64,000 nt of DNA from positions 318,989,501-319,053,500 of the forward strand of contig NC_134137.1 in NCBI RefSeq assembly GCF_033958435.1, read 5' to 3'. Positions 12,310 to 21,678 of the stretch are shown in pieces (the stretch's first letter is position 1; the number at the start of each line of letters is the position of its first letter). Position numbers and translations under genes: made by a program. The notes under the pieces are model-generated. The model was given only the letters and a program-made list of their open reading frames with translations. It made no database searches and had not been told where the DNA came from. Source of the stretch: Carettochelys insculpta (lineage: Eukaryota > Chordata > Testudines > Carettochelyidae).

Positions 12310-12698
12310 CAGATGTTCCCAAACTTTTTCCAGTCATAGAACACTTGGACATCCTAGCCCACTCTGTAGATCACTTTATCTTTTTTTACATCATCATACT
12401 AATTCTGACAAACATTACTAATGGAAAATATTTCATAATAATATTAATTAAATTATTGTACAGTAAATGCAACTCAACAAATAATGACACCAGACATTAA
12501 CAAAACACATATAAAATTGGTTACTGTATAGTTATTTCAAGAAAAATGTAACATTGAGAAAATTCCATCCCAAAATCTATTTTTTTCCCTGAGAATGGGG
12601 AAGAGACCAACCACCATTACTCAATTTCAATGGTGGAACACTTTGCCAAAGCTTGCAGAACACCAGTGTTCCACCAGAACATAGTTTGGGAACCACTG
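12310..12698. mobile_element. hAT-type MITE, 389 bp, perfect 8-bp duplication
   Basis: The left end CAGATGTTCCCAAACTTTTT and the right end TAGTTTGGGAACCACTG are inverted repeats (family end CAGTGGTTCCCAAACT). The flanking 8-mer AGCTAAGG is identical at 12302-12309 and 12699-12706. The interior is AT-rich with no ORF. The same family end is seen at 39553-40475 and 43878-44317. Confidence 0.85.
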
Positions 12699-12916
12699 AG
12701 CTAAGGAAACCACCTCTCATGTTGACAATACTGACTTGTGGAGAATCTGACCAGCATAGCTGAGGCTACGTCTAAACTTTTTGTTGGCAAAACCTTTTTG
12801 GTTAGGGTGCAAAGAAAAACACATCCTGGCCAACTTAAGTTTCACTGAAAAAAGTGCTGATGGTGCCCATTGAGATGTTTTAATTATGCCATTGGGAGCG
12901 CTCTCTGTCACATAGA

Positions 12917-13140
12917 AGCTACGTCTACATGTGAAGCCTACTTCAAAATAGCCTATTTCGATGTGGAGACATCGAAATAGGCTATTTCGATGAATAACGT
13001 CTACACGTCCTCCAGGGCTGGCAACGTCGATGTTTAACATCGACGTTGCGCAGCACCACATCGAAATAGGCGCAGCGAGGGAACGTCTACACGCCAAAGT
13101 AGCACACATCGAAATAGGGGTGCCAGGCACAGCTGCAGAC
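12917..13140. promoter_or_regulatory. Left subterminal TCGA-motif array of the Harbinger element
   Basis: At least seven TCGA words occur (TTTCGATG, CATCGAAATAGG, GTCGATG, CATCGACG) in both orientations, interleaved with repeats of the terminal word GTCTACAC (near 13001 and 13085). Arrays of this kind in DNA transposons commonly bind transposase or its partner; that role is inferred. The right end (17150-17376) has a matching array. Confidence 0.45.
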
Positions 13141-13250
13141 AGGGTCACAGGGCGGACTAGCGCTTCCGGGGCAACAGCTAGCCACTCCCTTAAAGGACCC
13201 CTCCCAGACACACTCAGCCTGCACAGCACGTGGTCTGAACAGCCATAGGC

Positions 13251-14610
13251 ATGCAGACCTCGGGCGATGCAGTCATGGACCCCCTGCAGCAGCAGTAGCA
13301 GCAGCCAGAGGTCCACCCAGCCCTCCCGGCAGGAGCAGGGCTCGCCCTGATCCATGCCATGCAGGAGGCAGCTGAGCACCTCCTTGCCACACCGGAGGAG
13401 GACCGGCCCCCAGGGGAGCAGGACTCAACTCCCAACCCTGCAGCACCCCGACCCCCCCGCCTCACATGCCGCCGCCTGTGGAGCTACCCCACCAGCACCG
13501 ACTGGTGGGAGCGGCTGGTGCTTGAGGAGTGGGACGATGACTGCTGGCTCAGGAACTTCAGGATGAGCCGGCAGACATTTATGGAGCTGTGCCAGTGGCT
13601 CACCCCCGCACTCAGGCACCAGGACACTGCCATGCGGCGTGCCCTCCCAGTGGAGAAATGGGTCGGCATCACCGTCTGGAAGCTGGCCACTCCAGACAGC
13701 TGCCGATCCGTGGGACAGCAGTTTGGCGTCGGCAAGGCCACCGTCGGGGCTGTCCTTATGGAGGTAAGAGGACCCATGGGGGGCGGGGAGGGCAGGGGGG
13801 CCCTGGCAGGGCAGGGCAGGGCAGGGCTGGGCCACGCACACCCTGCTCACCCCTCATTGGTGCTCTCCCATGTGCTTTCCCTGCAGGTCATGCATGCCAT
13901 CAGCGCCATGCTCCTCCACAGGCTCGTGAGGCTGGGGGACCCAGATGCCACCATCGCAGGCTTTGCCACGCTGGGCTTCCCCAATTGCTTTGGGGCTCTG
14001 GATGGGACTCACATCCCCATCTGCGCCCCACAACACAGTGGAGGATGGTACATCAACCACAAGGGCTACCACTCAGTGGTCCTCCAGGCCTTGGTGGACG
14101 TGTATGTGGGCTGGCCTGGCAGCACCCACGACGCCCGGGTTTTCCGGAACTCGGGCCTGTGCCGCCGGCTGGAGGTGGGGACCAACATCCCCCCGCGGGA
14201 GATCCCTGTGGGGGACACCACCATGCCCCTCTGCATCATCGCCGATGCGGCATACCCCCTCCGGCCCTGGCTCATGCACCCGTACACGGGCCATCTCGGA
14301 GCGCTTCAACCAGCGCCTGAACCATGCGCGCCAGGTGGTGGAGCGCTCATTTGGCCGCCTCAAAGGGTGCTGGAGATGTCTCCTGAGCTGCCTGGATGTG
14401 GGCCGCAACAACATCCCCCAGATTGTGGGTGCCTGCTGCGCCCTGCACAATTTGATGGAGAGCAAGGGGGAGGCCTTTTTTCAGGGCTGGGCTGTGGAAG
14501 CCGGCAGAGGCGACATGCAGCCACCCACTGCCCCCAGTCGCCAGGTGGACCCCGAAGGGACCTGGGTCCGGGAGGCCCTGCAGGCCCGCTTCAAGGAGGC
14601 CGCAGGGTGA
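13251..14610 (+). pseudogene. HARBI1-like DDE transposase gene, disrupted
   Basis: The product belongs to the PIF/Harbinger nuclease family (DDE_4-like superfamily). Visible blocks, in order: MSRQTFMELCQWLTP; the helix-turn-helix-like VGITVWKLATPDSCRSVGQQFGVGK; FGALDGTHIPI with the first Asp codon at 14001; GSTHDARVF with the second Asp codon at 14130; and VVERSFGRLKG with the catalytic Glu codon at 14341. A GT-AG intron (13764-13886) has a length divisible by three, so the frame stays open through it. Candidate starts are ATG 13251 or 13275, but the CAG run has an in-frame TAG at 13296; the next ATG is 13359. Between HPYTG and ISERFNQ (about 14283-14292) the frame changes by one base, separating the two Asp codons from the Glu. 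The stop is TGA ending at 14610. The length of about 400 residues suits the family. Confidence 0.88.
13764..13886 (+). other. Intron of the HARBI1-like gene
   Basis: The donor is GAG|GTAAGAG and the acceptor is TTTCCCTGCAG|GTC. The 123-bp segment encodes a low-complexity Gly/Ala-rich run absent from the conserved fold. The flanking protein blocks (TVGAVLMEV and MHAISAMLL) join naturally when it is removed. Confidence 0.75.
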
Positions 14611-14711
14611 ACTCTGCCAGGCCCCCCACCCCTTCCTCCACAACACTCCCTGCCCCTACGCCCACACCACGGAGCACCCAACAGCACCCCCTCCCCCACT
14701 TCTCCTGGACA

Positions 14712-14717
14712 AATAAA
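14712..14717 (+). terminator. Polyadenylation signal of the HARBI1-like gene
   Basis: AATAAA lies about 100 bp after the TGA stop and is followed by a T-rich stretch (TTTTCTTTTTTTAACTG at 14748). Confidence 0.55.
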
Positions 14718-15571
14718 GGCACGCACTCGTTGGTAAAATGAAACTGGTTTTCTTTTTTTAACTGCTTTTTGAACTAATAATGACAAAACTATGTACAAGA
14801 CCTACTAACTAAACCATAACATAAGTGAATAATAAAAAAGTTTCCATATATTTACATGTAACAAAAAACAGAAAACCAGGGATTGCAAAGAAGGGGAGAA
14901 CTATTTACATGGGGCGGGGACTGGGCAAACGGGAGGCACAAATACATAAGTCCAACTATATTCAAGGGGGGGGGCCATGTCCTGGGCCCCATGCCCCTAT
15001 AGTCCAGCACTGGGGGTGGGCGGCCGGGAGCCCCGCCTTGGCCGCAGCCCTGTCCGGGGCTGGCTGGGGGCCAGGAGGACTGGAAGATACGTCCGGCGAG
15101 TCTCAGCTGGCCCCAGGTGTCCCTCGGCAGTCCGGCCGTCGGTGGTGGTTGGCGGGGCGACGGCGGACAGGACGGCGACGAGCGGAGCAACGGGTGGCAC
15201 GGCAGGTGGAGCACTCAGGGCAGGCGCAGTGGCGGCTGGCGTGGCATGGGGGGCCAGGTAGTCCACTAGTCGATTGCATGTCTCCATGTAGGCCCCGCAT
15301 GCCTCTTGGCGCCAGGCCAGCACCCGCTCCTGGAGGTGGAGGTGGCGTTGCTCCACCCGCAGACGCTGCTCCGCGACCTCCAGCTGCCGGCGATGGATGT
15401 CCAGCAGCAGGGGGTCCATCGCCACCGTGTGGTGTTGTGGGGTCCGTCTTCTTGCCTGCCGTGGGGCCAGTCGGTCCTCCGCCGAGGGGCTGGCCTGGAG
15501 TGATGGCCCCGGAGGGGATTCCGGGACCACTGAAGCCTCGCCGGCGCTCTCCAGTCCTTCCGATGGTGCAG

Positions 15572-16394
15572 CTGCGGAACACAGGAGGGGGGGAAGAAGA
15601 GTGGAGACAGGCGTTAGTGTGGGCCCTGAGCTGTGGCCCTTGTCCCCCCACCCCTGTGCTGCAGGTTCCCCATCCCCATCCCCGGGACATGCTGCTGTGA
15701 TGGGGTTCACGGATCCCCCTGCACTGCACCCCGTCCCCTGGCGGGAGTGACTCTCACTTCACTCAGCAGGGTCTGACAGGAGAGGTTTCTTAGGCCACAG
15801 ATGCCCAGTTTCTCCCAGAAGTGACAGTACAGCAGTCAGAGACAGTCCTTCCAACCCGTCCTGGGGAGAAGACCCCAAGTGGTGCCCCTCTGGGGTGTGG
15901 CTTTCCCCCTCCTCAGGCTGGCTGCCTTCCAGCTCTCCCTTCCCCTAGCCTCTACCTGCGGCCCCCCCCGATTCAAAGCCAGCTCGGCTCCTCCCCCCTC
16001 TTTGTTCAGGGCAGGGGTGTCACCTGCCAGTTTTAGCCCCAGGATCATCTTTGCCCCTGGGAACTATTCAGCTTGCTGCTCATATCTAGCCTGAGTCTCG
16101 CATTTGCACACCCCCACTCCATCACATGCTGCTGTTGCTGCGGCTACTGCTGCTGCTGCGGGGTGTCCCACGCCCTCCTCCCGGGGGACCCTAGAGGTTC
16201 CGCTCCCCCCTGCCCCGGGGATGGGGCATGGCACTGTCGTGCTGGGGGTGGGGGAAGGGGCTGATGCCCTCCTGTGAGGGACATGGCACTGCTGTCCTTG
16301 GGGCCATGGCCATCTGGGCATGTGGAGGGCCCTGGCCACATATCTATTACCCCCGCCCCTCAACCCCGGGGTTTAGACCGGAGGGGGTACATAC
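15572..16394 (-). other. Intron of the Myb/SANT-like gene
   Basis: The minus-strand donor is CTACAG|GTATGT and the acceptor TTCCGCAG|CTGCACC. Joining the exons keeps one open frame (…GPT then AAPSEG). The 823-bp length includes the 427-bp LTR-like insertion, so the original intron was about 390 bp. Confidence 0.6.
15698..16124. mobile_element. Solo-LTR-like insertion, 427 bp
   Basis: The insert starts TGATGGGGTTCACGG and finishes CCCCCACTCCATCA, so it has short TGATGG/CCATCA inverted ends. The 10-mer CATGCTGCTG is present directly on both sides (15688-15697 and 16125-16134). TG…CA ends, the length and the lack of coding sequence suit a solo LTR of an endogenous retrovirus-like or other LTR element. 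A 10-bp duplication is longer than the usual 4-6 bp, so the boundary could be slightly different. No internal gag/pol sequence is present. Confidence 0.5.
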
Positions 16395-17149
16395 CTGTAG
16401 GTCCACTCCCACAGTCCGGGGGCACCCAGGGGGCGGACGCCTGGCTGCTGCTCCGGGAGGGGAGGACGATGTGCAGCCCCATCTCAGAAGAGGAAGAGTC
16501 CCCCTCCTCCTCCTCCTCCTCCTCCTCCTGCTGCGATGCCCCGGGGGTGGGCTCCAGGGGGGGCCCCCGGGGTGCGGGACTTACCTCCGGGGCGGACTCC
16601 AGCTCCGGGGCCTGCTGGGACTCCTCAGCCGAGGTGTCAAGAGTGGCCGGAGGGGAGGAGGTGTGCCGGGGGCCCAGGATGTCCCTGAGCTCCCTGTAAA
16701 GGGGAGTGCGGGCAGGGTGTCCCCGGGAGGCCAGGCCCTGGCCAGCCGAGCGAACGCATCCACGTTCCGCCTCTTGCTCCCCATTACCTGGAGCACCTCC
16801 TCCTCGCTCCAGAGCCCCAGCAGGTCTCGAAGCTTGGCCTCCGTCCAGGAGGGGCCCCGCTGCCACTTGCTGCCCTGGCTGCCCTGGCTCCCCTTGGGGG
16901 AGGTCCCCTGTGGGCGCTGGGGGGGCTGCCGTCCGGCCATGAGGTCAGTTGGGGGTTCTTGGCGCTGCTCAAGAGCGTGCAGGCTGGCCGCGTGTCTGGG
17001 CTGCCGCCTGCATGCTCTCTCAGCTTCCTGAACAGAAAGGGAGGGGGAGGGGACCTTTAAGGGGCCGCTCCACGTGGCCACCATTGAGCTGAGGGGCTGG
17101 AGAGAGCGTCTCTCAACCCCCCAGCTGATGGCCGCCATGGAGGACCCCA

Positions 17150-17376
17150 CAATTTCGATGTTGCGGGACGAGCAACGACTACACGGTCCCTACTTCGACG
17201 TTGAACGTCGAAGTAGGGCACTATTCCCATCCCCTCATGGGGTTAGCGGCTTCGACGTCTCGCCGCCTAACATCGATGTTAACATCGAAATAGCGCCCAA
17301 CACGTGTAGCCGTGACGGGCGCTATTTCGAAGTTAGTGCCGCTACTTTGAAGTAGCGTGCACGTGTAGACACGGCT
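17150..17376. promoter_or_regulatory. Right subterminal TCGA-motif array of the Harbinger element
   Basis: The words CTTCGACGTTGAACGTCGAAG, CTTCGACGTC, CATCGATGTTAACATCGAAAT and TTTCGAAGTT form nested short palindromes close to the right end. The same layout is kept in the non-autonomous copies. Binding by the element's proteins is inferred. Confidence 0.45.
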
Positions 17377-17504
17377 AGAGAGACTACAGGGCACCTTACA
17401 GTGGCACAGCTACAGCAATAGCTGTGTTGCTGTAAGGTCCAAAGCATACATACAGTTGTTGTTGAACCAGGCTCTGCCAGTCAATTTTTCTGTGTAGATT
17501 AACT

Positions 17505-18640
17505 ATAAGCACTTGTAGGACAAGGACCACTTTTTTATTCTGAGTTTGTACAGTCCTTAGCACAAAGGGGTTCTGGTCCATGGCTGGGCTTCATAATAAT
17601 ATTGCTTAGCTACATGCTACTATGAATGCACAGCACATAAACCTGTACTAAAAGTATGTGTACTACATGTGCTTTTCTTTTTCCAGGGCCAAACCCCATA
17701 CCCACTGACGACAAAGGAGATTCGCCATTGCAAATCTTGACTTGCAACTCCTTCAGATATTTTGCTATTCTGTCTCTGTAAGGTCAACATATTTAAGAAG
17801 GGTCACACATTTGGGGTCTTTACCACCTACGTTTACACACCTATAACCTACGTTTCAGAGGCATTGTGCATCCTCCATTCCCTTAAAAATAGATGACGAT
17901 GGACATAATGATAATAAATAAAATATTTCAAGAATATTTGTTTTAGAGGATAGAATACATTAATTATTTTTATTTACAAATACTATTTCTGTATGATGAT
18001 TTTGAAGGTAAAACATTCGGAGAAACATAATGGATTTATGTTAAATTTGAGGAATGATGCCATGGTTAAGGGAATGAAACAGGTTCAGAGTCCCCTGAAT
18101 CCCTGGTTTTACTTGCTGAGAGCAGTGGGGAAAGAAAACATGCAGAAGAAAATCTTACTGACTTAAATCAGCATAAACATTTGTGAATTTTCTGTGAAGG
18201 TTTTATTTGCTATTTTATTACAATGTTAGTCTGGAATTTAACAGCATTTAAACTCCATTTATCTCCATTTCACATTATATGGTGGTGCAGGTCTAAGCTT
18301 TCTGTAATAGCTTCTTTCAAATGTTCAGAAGGAGAATGGTGTGTGTATTTCACATCAAACTACACTTTGCACAGATCTATGCTTCAGGTCTGCAGTGTCC
18401 TGGAGCACTGTATAGGCACACTTTTTTTTTTCATTTGCTTCTCCTTGCAAGATTGAGATCTAAATAATTAAGGTCTTACAATTCTTCCATCTGAAAATGT
18501 GTTTTGATCAAAATAATCCCTAAATTCTCATGTCAAGTTTTCATAGTGTTTTTATGAATAAAAAAGCAAAATTCAGTGTATGTGTGATATGAGGTACAAC
18601 CCCTACCCCGGTCAGCAATGAATAAAGAACTGTCCTGGGT
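17505..18640. other. No recognised gene or repeat
   Basis: AT-rich unique-looking sequence with no paired ends or coding similarity. Confidence 0.4.
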
Positions 18641-18642
18641 TA

Positions 18643-18965
18643 ATCATAGAATCCTAGAACATTAGAACGGGAAGGGACCTTGAGAGGTCATCAAGTCTAG
18701 GCCCCTGCCCTAACATCAGGACCAAGGTCTAGACCATCCCTGATAGATGTCTATCTGACCTACTCTTGAATATCTGCAGTGATGGAGATTCCACAGCCTC
18801 CCTAGCCAATTTATTTCAGTGTTTAGCCACCCTGACAGTTAGGAAGTTTTTCCTAACATCCAACCTAAACCTCCCTTGCTTCAGTTTAAGCCCACTGCAT
18901 CTTGACCTATCCTCAGAGGCCAAGGAGAACAATTTTTCTCCCTCCTCCTTTTTTTTCCTCCTCTT
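18643..18965 (-). mobile_element. CR1 LINE 3' end, minus orientation
   Basis: It begins ATCATAGAATCCTAGAACAT then GGGAAGGGACCTTGAGAGG and TCATCAAGTCTAGG, the reverse complement of the CR1 tail. It continues through CCATCCCTGATAGATGTC, GATGGAGATTCCACAGCC and GTTTTTCCTAACATCCAACC (the end of ORF2). It is truncated near 18965. Confidence 0.85.
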
Positions 18966-20073
18966 CTAAGAGCTTCCCTGTCCAGCTTCGGTGTGGGAGA
19001 GAGGATATAAAAGGCAAAATCCTCACTTACTTGGTGACAGACTGGGGAAAGGGCAAGTTTTCAGTCCTTGGCTACTGGGGAGGGCCTGGTGTAAGGTAGG
19101 AACTGAAAGAAAGGAGACCCCCAGAGGCAGAGCCAAAGCTTTGGGACTAGTGATAGAAACATACTTGAGGTTACCAAATGAGGCTACAGCCCATCAGAGA
19201 CTACTTGAAGGAGGAGAATCCTTCCACAACCTTGTGCAAGTTCACTTTTGTTTATTGACCTTTAGAACTTTGACAGCCCCTGCGGAAAGTGGATTTCTGC
19301 AGACACACAAGGCAGGCTGAGTCTTCCACTAGGGGACTTGAGGTGATGACTGCCTGGATGGTGAAGACTAGAGTCTGGGTAAGTTCAGAGCCCTGTCTCA
19401 CTGCTTAAAAGTTAAACCAGGTTTCCTAAACATATCAGCATATCTGTCCTGCTGTAGTTCTTTGCATCACTGAGGTACAGTAATGAAGCTTAATTATGTA
19501 TCCAACCAATTCTGCTTTTAGAGAAGGGAGAACATTCTTCTTAATATCAACATGAACAAATAAAACTTCAGCAAACCCCAGTTACCATTTGTGATTCATT
19601 TTAACCCACTGAAATATTAACAATATTCCCTTTAGACTTACTAAACACTGGGAGATAAATTGAAAGCTATTAAAATGTTCTTGGAGAAAATATATAACTT
19701 CCAGTGTTTCAAGTCAGAGTAAACATCCTTCTTTTGCATAATAAGGCTTTTTAGCATCAATATATTAATCACCCTATGTATTTTTATTTATAGTTGTAAA
19801 AATTATTCAAATAAAGGCACTAGAGTTGGATAATTTGAAAGTAAAGGTCTGATTATGAGCTCACAGCGGAGTAAATCTGGAGGAGCTGCACTGACTGGTG
19901 TAACTGAGAGAGTAATTTGTGCTATTCATCAGAAGTAGGTCTGGAGATCAGTTTAAAAAGAAATTCCGCTCAAATCAAAGCTAAAGTGGGGTTCTCCTTC
20001 CGCTGTCCCTTCGTATATGGGAGAATATCACCCTCAAAGAGAAACAAAACTGTGCACAGCAACTGCTATTTAC
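18966..20073. other. No recognised gene or repeat
   Basis: Mostly AT-rich. Nothing assignable was seen. Confidence 0.35.
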
Positions 20074-20322
20074 TGAAACAAAAAAGCAGTCATGTAGCAC
20101 TTTAAAGACTTAAAAAATAATTTATTAGGTGATGACCTTTGTGGGACAGACCCACTTCTTCCAATCCAGAGCCTGACCAGAAAGGACTCAATAGGTCGGA
20201 AGAAGTGGGTCTGTCCCATGAAAGCTCATCACCTAATAAAGTATTTTGTTAGTCTTGAAAGTGCTACATGACTGCTTTTCTGTTTTGATAGAATATAGAC
20301 TAAAACAGCTAACTCTCTATTG
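20074..20322. repeat. Palindromic fold-back repeat, 249 bp
   Basis: The left arm AAAAAGCAGTCATGTAGCAC, AATAATTTATTAGGTGATGA, GGACAGACCCACTTCTTCC is matched in reverse complement by GGAAGAAGTGGGTCTGTCCC, CATCACCTAATAAAGTATTT, GTGCTACATGACTGCTTTT. The arms are about 85 bp and the spacer about 35 bp. The same family is at 33935-34060 (single arm). Confidence 0.75.
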
Positions 20323-21236
20323 ATATTCACTGAGTGAGCCTAACCTTCCGTTTCTTGTGCTCCCGCAGAGCTAGCTAAGTTGATGGAAGCTTGCTATGTG
20401 AAAGGCATCCTGTATTGAGAATTACTTGGAACCGCAGTTCTTTAAGAGTAGGAGACGGACATTTCTGTTCCTTCTTGCAAGCAAGAGGACTCTGCAGTGA
20501 AGCATGCAATCTGGAATCAGTTTTGTAGATAACTAGCAGCCATGATTCTCAGCTACTTACCACTGTGGACCTTACGTATGAGTTATGCGGCCCATGTCCA
20601 ACATTGCCCTGAGAATGTCACATGGGGTGCAGCTGTATGCTGAGTGTCTGTAATGGAGACAAGCACTACAAGGCTGGGTTGTTGTGCCTCTCTATTTTAA
20701 GGGAGCAGCATTTGTCCTCTTTCTGTTTGGGGATTCTTGTGTCTTCATAAGCCTCAGAGTTAGAGCACGAAGTTGCAATCTTGCAGCAAGTGTATTTTAT
20801 GTGTGTATCTAAGTCGTCTGTCTATGAGCTATGAAATGTGTCCAGTGGGGCTGACAGCCACTGCAGACCCTGGGTCAAGGTGGGAGGGGAGCCTGGCTCC
20901 TTCAAGGGCAGAAGGGGCAGGGCCTAGAGCAGTCAGCCCTTAGTGCCAGCCAGACCACAATGCAAGGGACCCCATCCCTCAGAGCCACACAGAGCAGAGC
21001 TGTCGCAACACTTCACAAGTGCCTGCTCTGCAGCCACTGCCACTGCTAAAGTAGCAGCGATGACTGGAGCACCAAGCCCCAGCCCTGGGGCAAATATCCC
21101 CTTTGCCCCTCCTCCCCTTGTCAGCAGGCCTGAACACACCACGCGCCATGTGAAAGAAGGAAGAGTAAAATCCTTCAAAATCTTCCTTTTTCCCAATATA
21201 CTCTCCACTCTGACACATGTCTGCAGAACTGCCCAT
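20323..21236. other. No recognised gene or repeat
   Basis: Mixed composition; short chance ORFs only. Confidence 0.35.
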
Positions 21237-21239
21237 ATA

Positions 21240-21675
21240 GGCCGTGTCTACACGTGCCCCAAACTTTGAAATGGCCATGCAAATAGCCATTTCGAAGTTT
21301 ACTAATGAAGCGCTGAAATGCATATTCAGCGCTTCATTAGTATGCGGGCGGCAGCAGCGCTTCGAAATTGACGCGCCTTGCCGCCGCGCGGCCCTTCCAG
21401 ACGGGGCTCCTTTTCAAAAGGAAGCCAACTACTTTGAAGTCCCCTTATTCCCATGAGCTCATGGGAATAAGGGGACTTCGAAATAGGTGGGGCCCTTTCG
21501 AAAACGAGCCCCGTCTGGACGCGCCGCGCGGTGGCAAGGCGCGTCAATTTCGAAGCGCTGCTGCCACCCGCATGCTAATGAAGCGCTGAATATGCATTTC
21601 AGCGCTTCATTAGTAAACTTCGAAATGGCCATTTGCATGGCCATTTCGAAGTTTGGGGCATGTGTAGACGTAGCC
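21240..21675. mobile_element. Full-length fold-back MITE with Harbinger-type ends, 436 bp
   Basis: The ends GGCCGTGTCTACACGTG and CATGTGTAGACGTAGCC are flanked by an exact ATA duplication (21237-21239 and 21676-21678). The whole element is one inverted repeat: each arm is about 218 bp and the axis lies at 21457/21458 in CCCATGAGCTCATGGG. Arms carry CTAATGAAGCGCTGAA, GGAATAAGGGGACTTCGAA and GACGGGGCTCC. Because of the symmetry the same ORFs appear on both strands (21326-21547 minus and 21368-21589 plus); these are not genes. CpG content is high. Confidence 0.85.
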
Positions 21676-21678
21676 ATA

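Larger units (their letters stand above)
14997..16940 (-). pseudogene. Myb/SANT-like accessory gene of the Harbinger element, disrupted
   Basis: The gene runs convergent to the nuclease gene. The likely start ATG is at 16940 (MAGRQPPQRP). A Myb/SANT-like DNA-binding block follows: GPSWTEAKLRDLLGLWSEEE then VLQVMGSKRRNVDAFARLA, with Trp spaced as in Myb-like domains. The reading frame changes near 16740, and the next readable block is RGHPART followed directly by YRELRDILG. In family members I recall about 30-40 residues (third helix and linker) between these, so an internal deletion is probable. A run of about eight Glu is encoded by TCC triplets at 16500-16530. The donor CTACAG|GTATGT (intron from 16394) and acceptor CCGCAG|CTGC (to 15572) are phase-compatible. 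Exon 2 (15571-14997) encodes a Leu/Glu/Arg-rich predicted coiled coil (LLLDIHRRQLEVAEQRLRVE) and a Pro/Ala-rich tail. Confidence 0.75.
12917..17376 (+). mobile_element. Two-gene PIF/Harbinger transposon, 4460 bp
   Basis: The ends are AGCTACGTCTACATGTG on the left and CACGTGTAGACACGGCT on the right. They are flanked by an exact AGA duplication at 12914-12916 and 17377-17379. It carries a HARBI1-like DDE nuclease gene on the + strand and a convergent Myb/SANT-like gene on the - strand, the standard two-protein set of PIF/Harbinger elements. The nuclease cuts and joins DNA; in studied relatives the Myb-like partner binds the ends and helps nuclear import. About 300 bp at each end is dense in TCGA-centred palindromic words, plausible binding sites. 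A 427-bp LTR-like insert lies in the Myb-like intron; without it and one target copy the element would be about 4.02 kb. Both genes are disrupted, so this copy should not now make intact proteins. Confidence 0.9.
12764..17504. mobile_element. Old MITE interrupted by the Harbinger element
   Basis: The left part (12764-12916) starts GGCTACGTCTAAACTTTTTG then TTGGCAAAACC, and contains GGGAGCGCTCTCTGTCACAT. The right part (17377-17504) has GAGACTACAGGGCACCTTAC, TGTTGCTGTAAGG and the end TGCCAGTCAATTTTTC plus TGTGTAGATTAAC, which is the degraded inverse of the left end. Joining them across the Harbinger insertion gives a unit of about 280 bp with the word order of a common turtle MITE. Confidence 0.6.

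Noticed and set aside
12690..12706. ACCACTGAGCTAAGG resembling a tRNA-SINE A-box region
   Set aside because: It is the hAT end CACTG plus the target duplication AGCTAAGG; no B-box nearby.
13425..14465. Minus-strand and alternative-frame ORFs of 70-243 residues
   Set aside because: Shadows of the HARBI1-like gene in GC-rich DNA.
21326..21589. Similar ORFs on both strands
   Set aside because: Explained by the inverted-repeat symmetry of the fold-back element; not genes.
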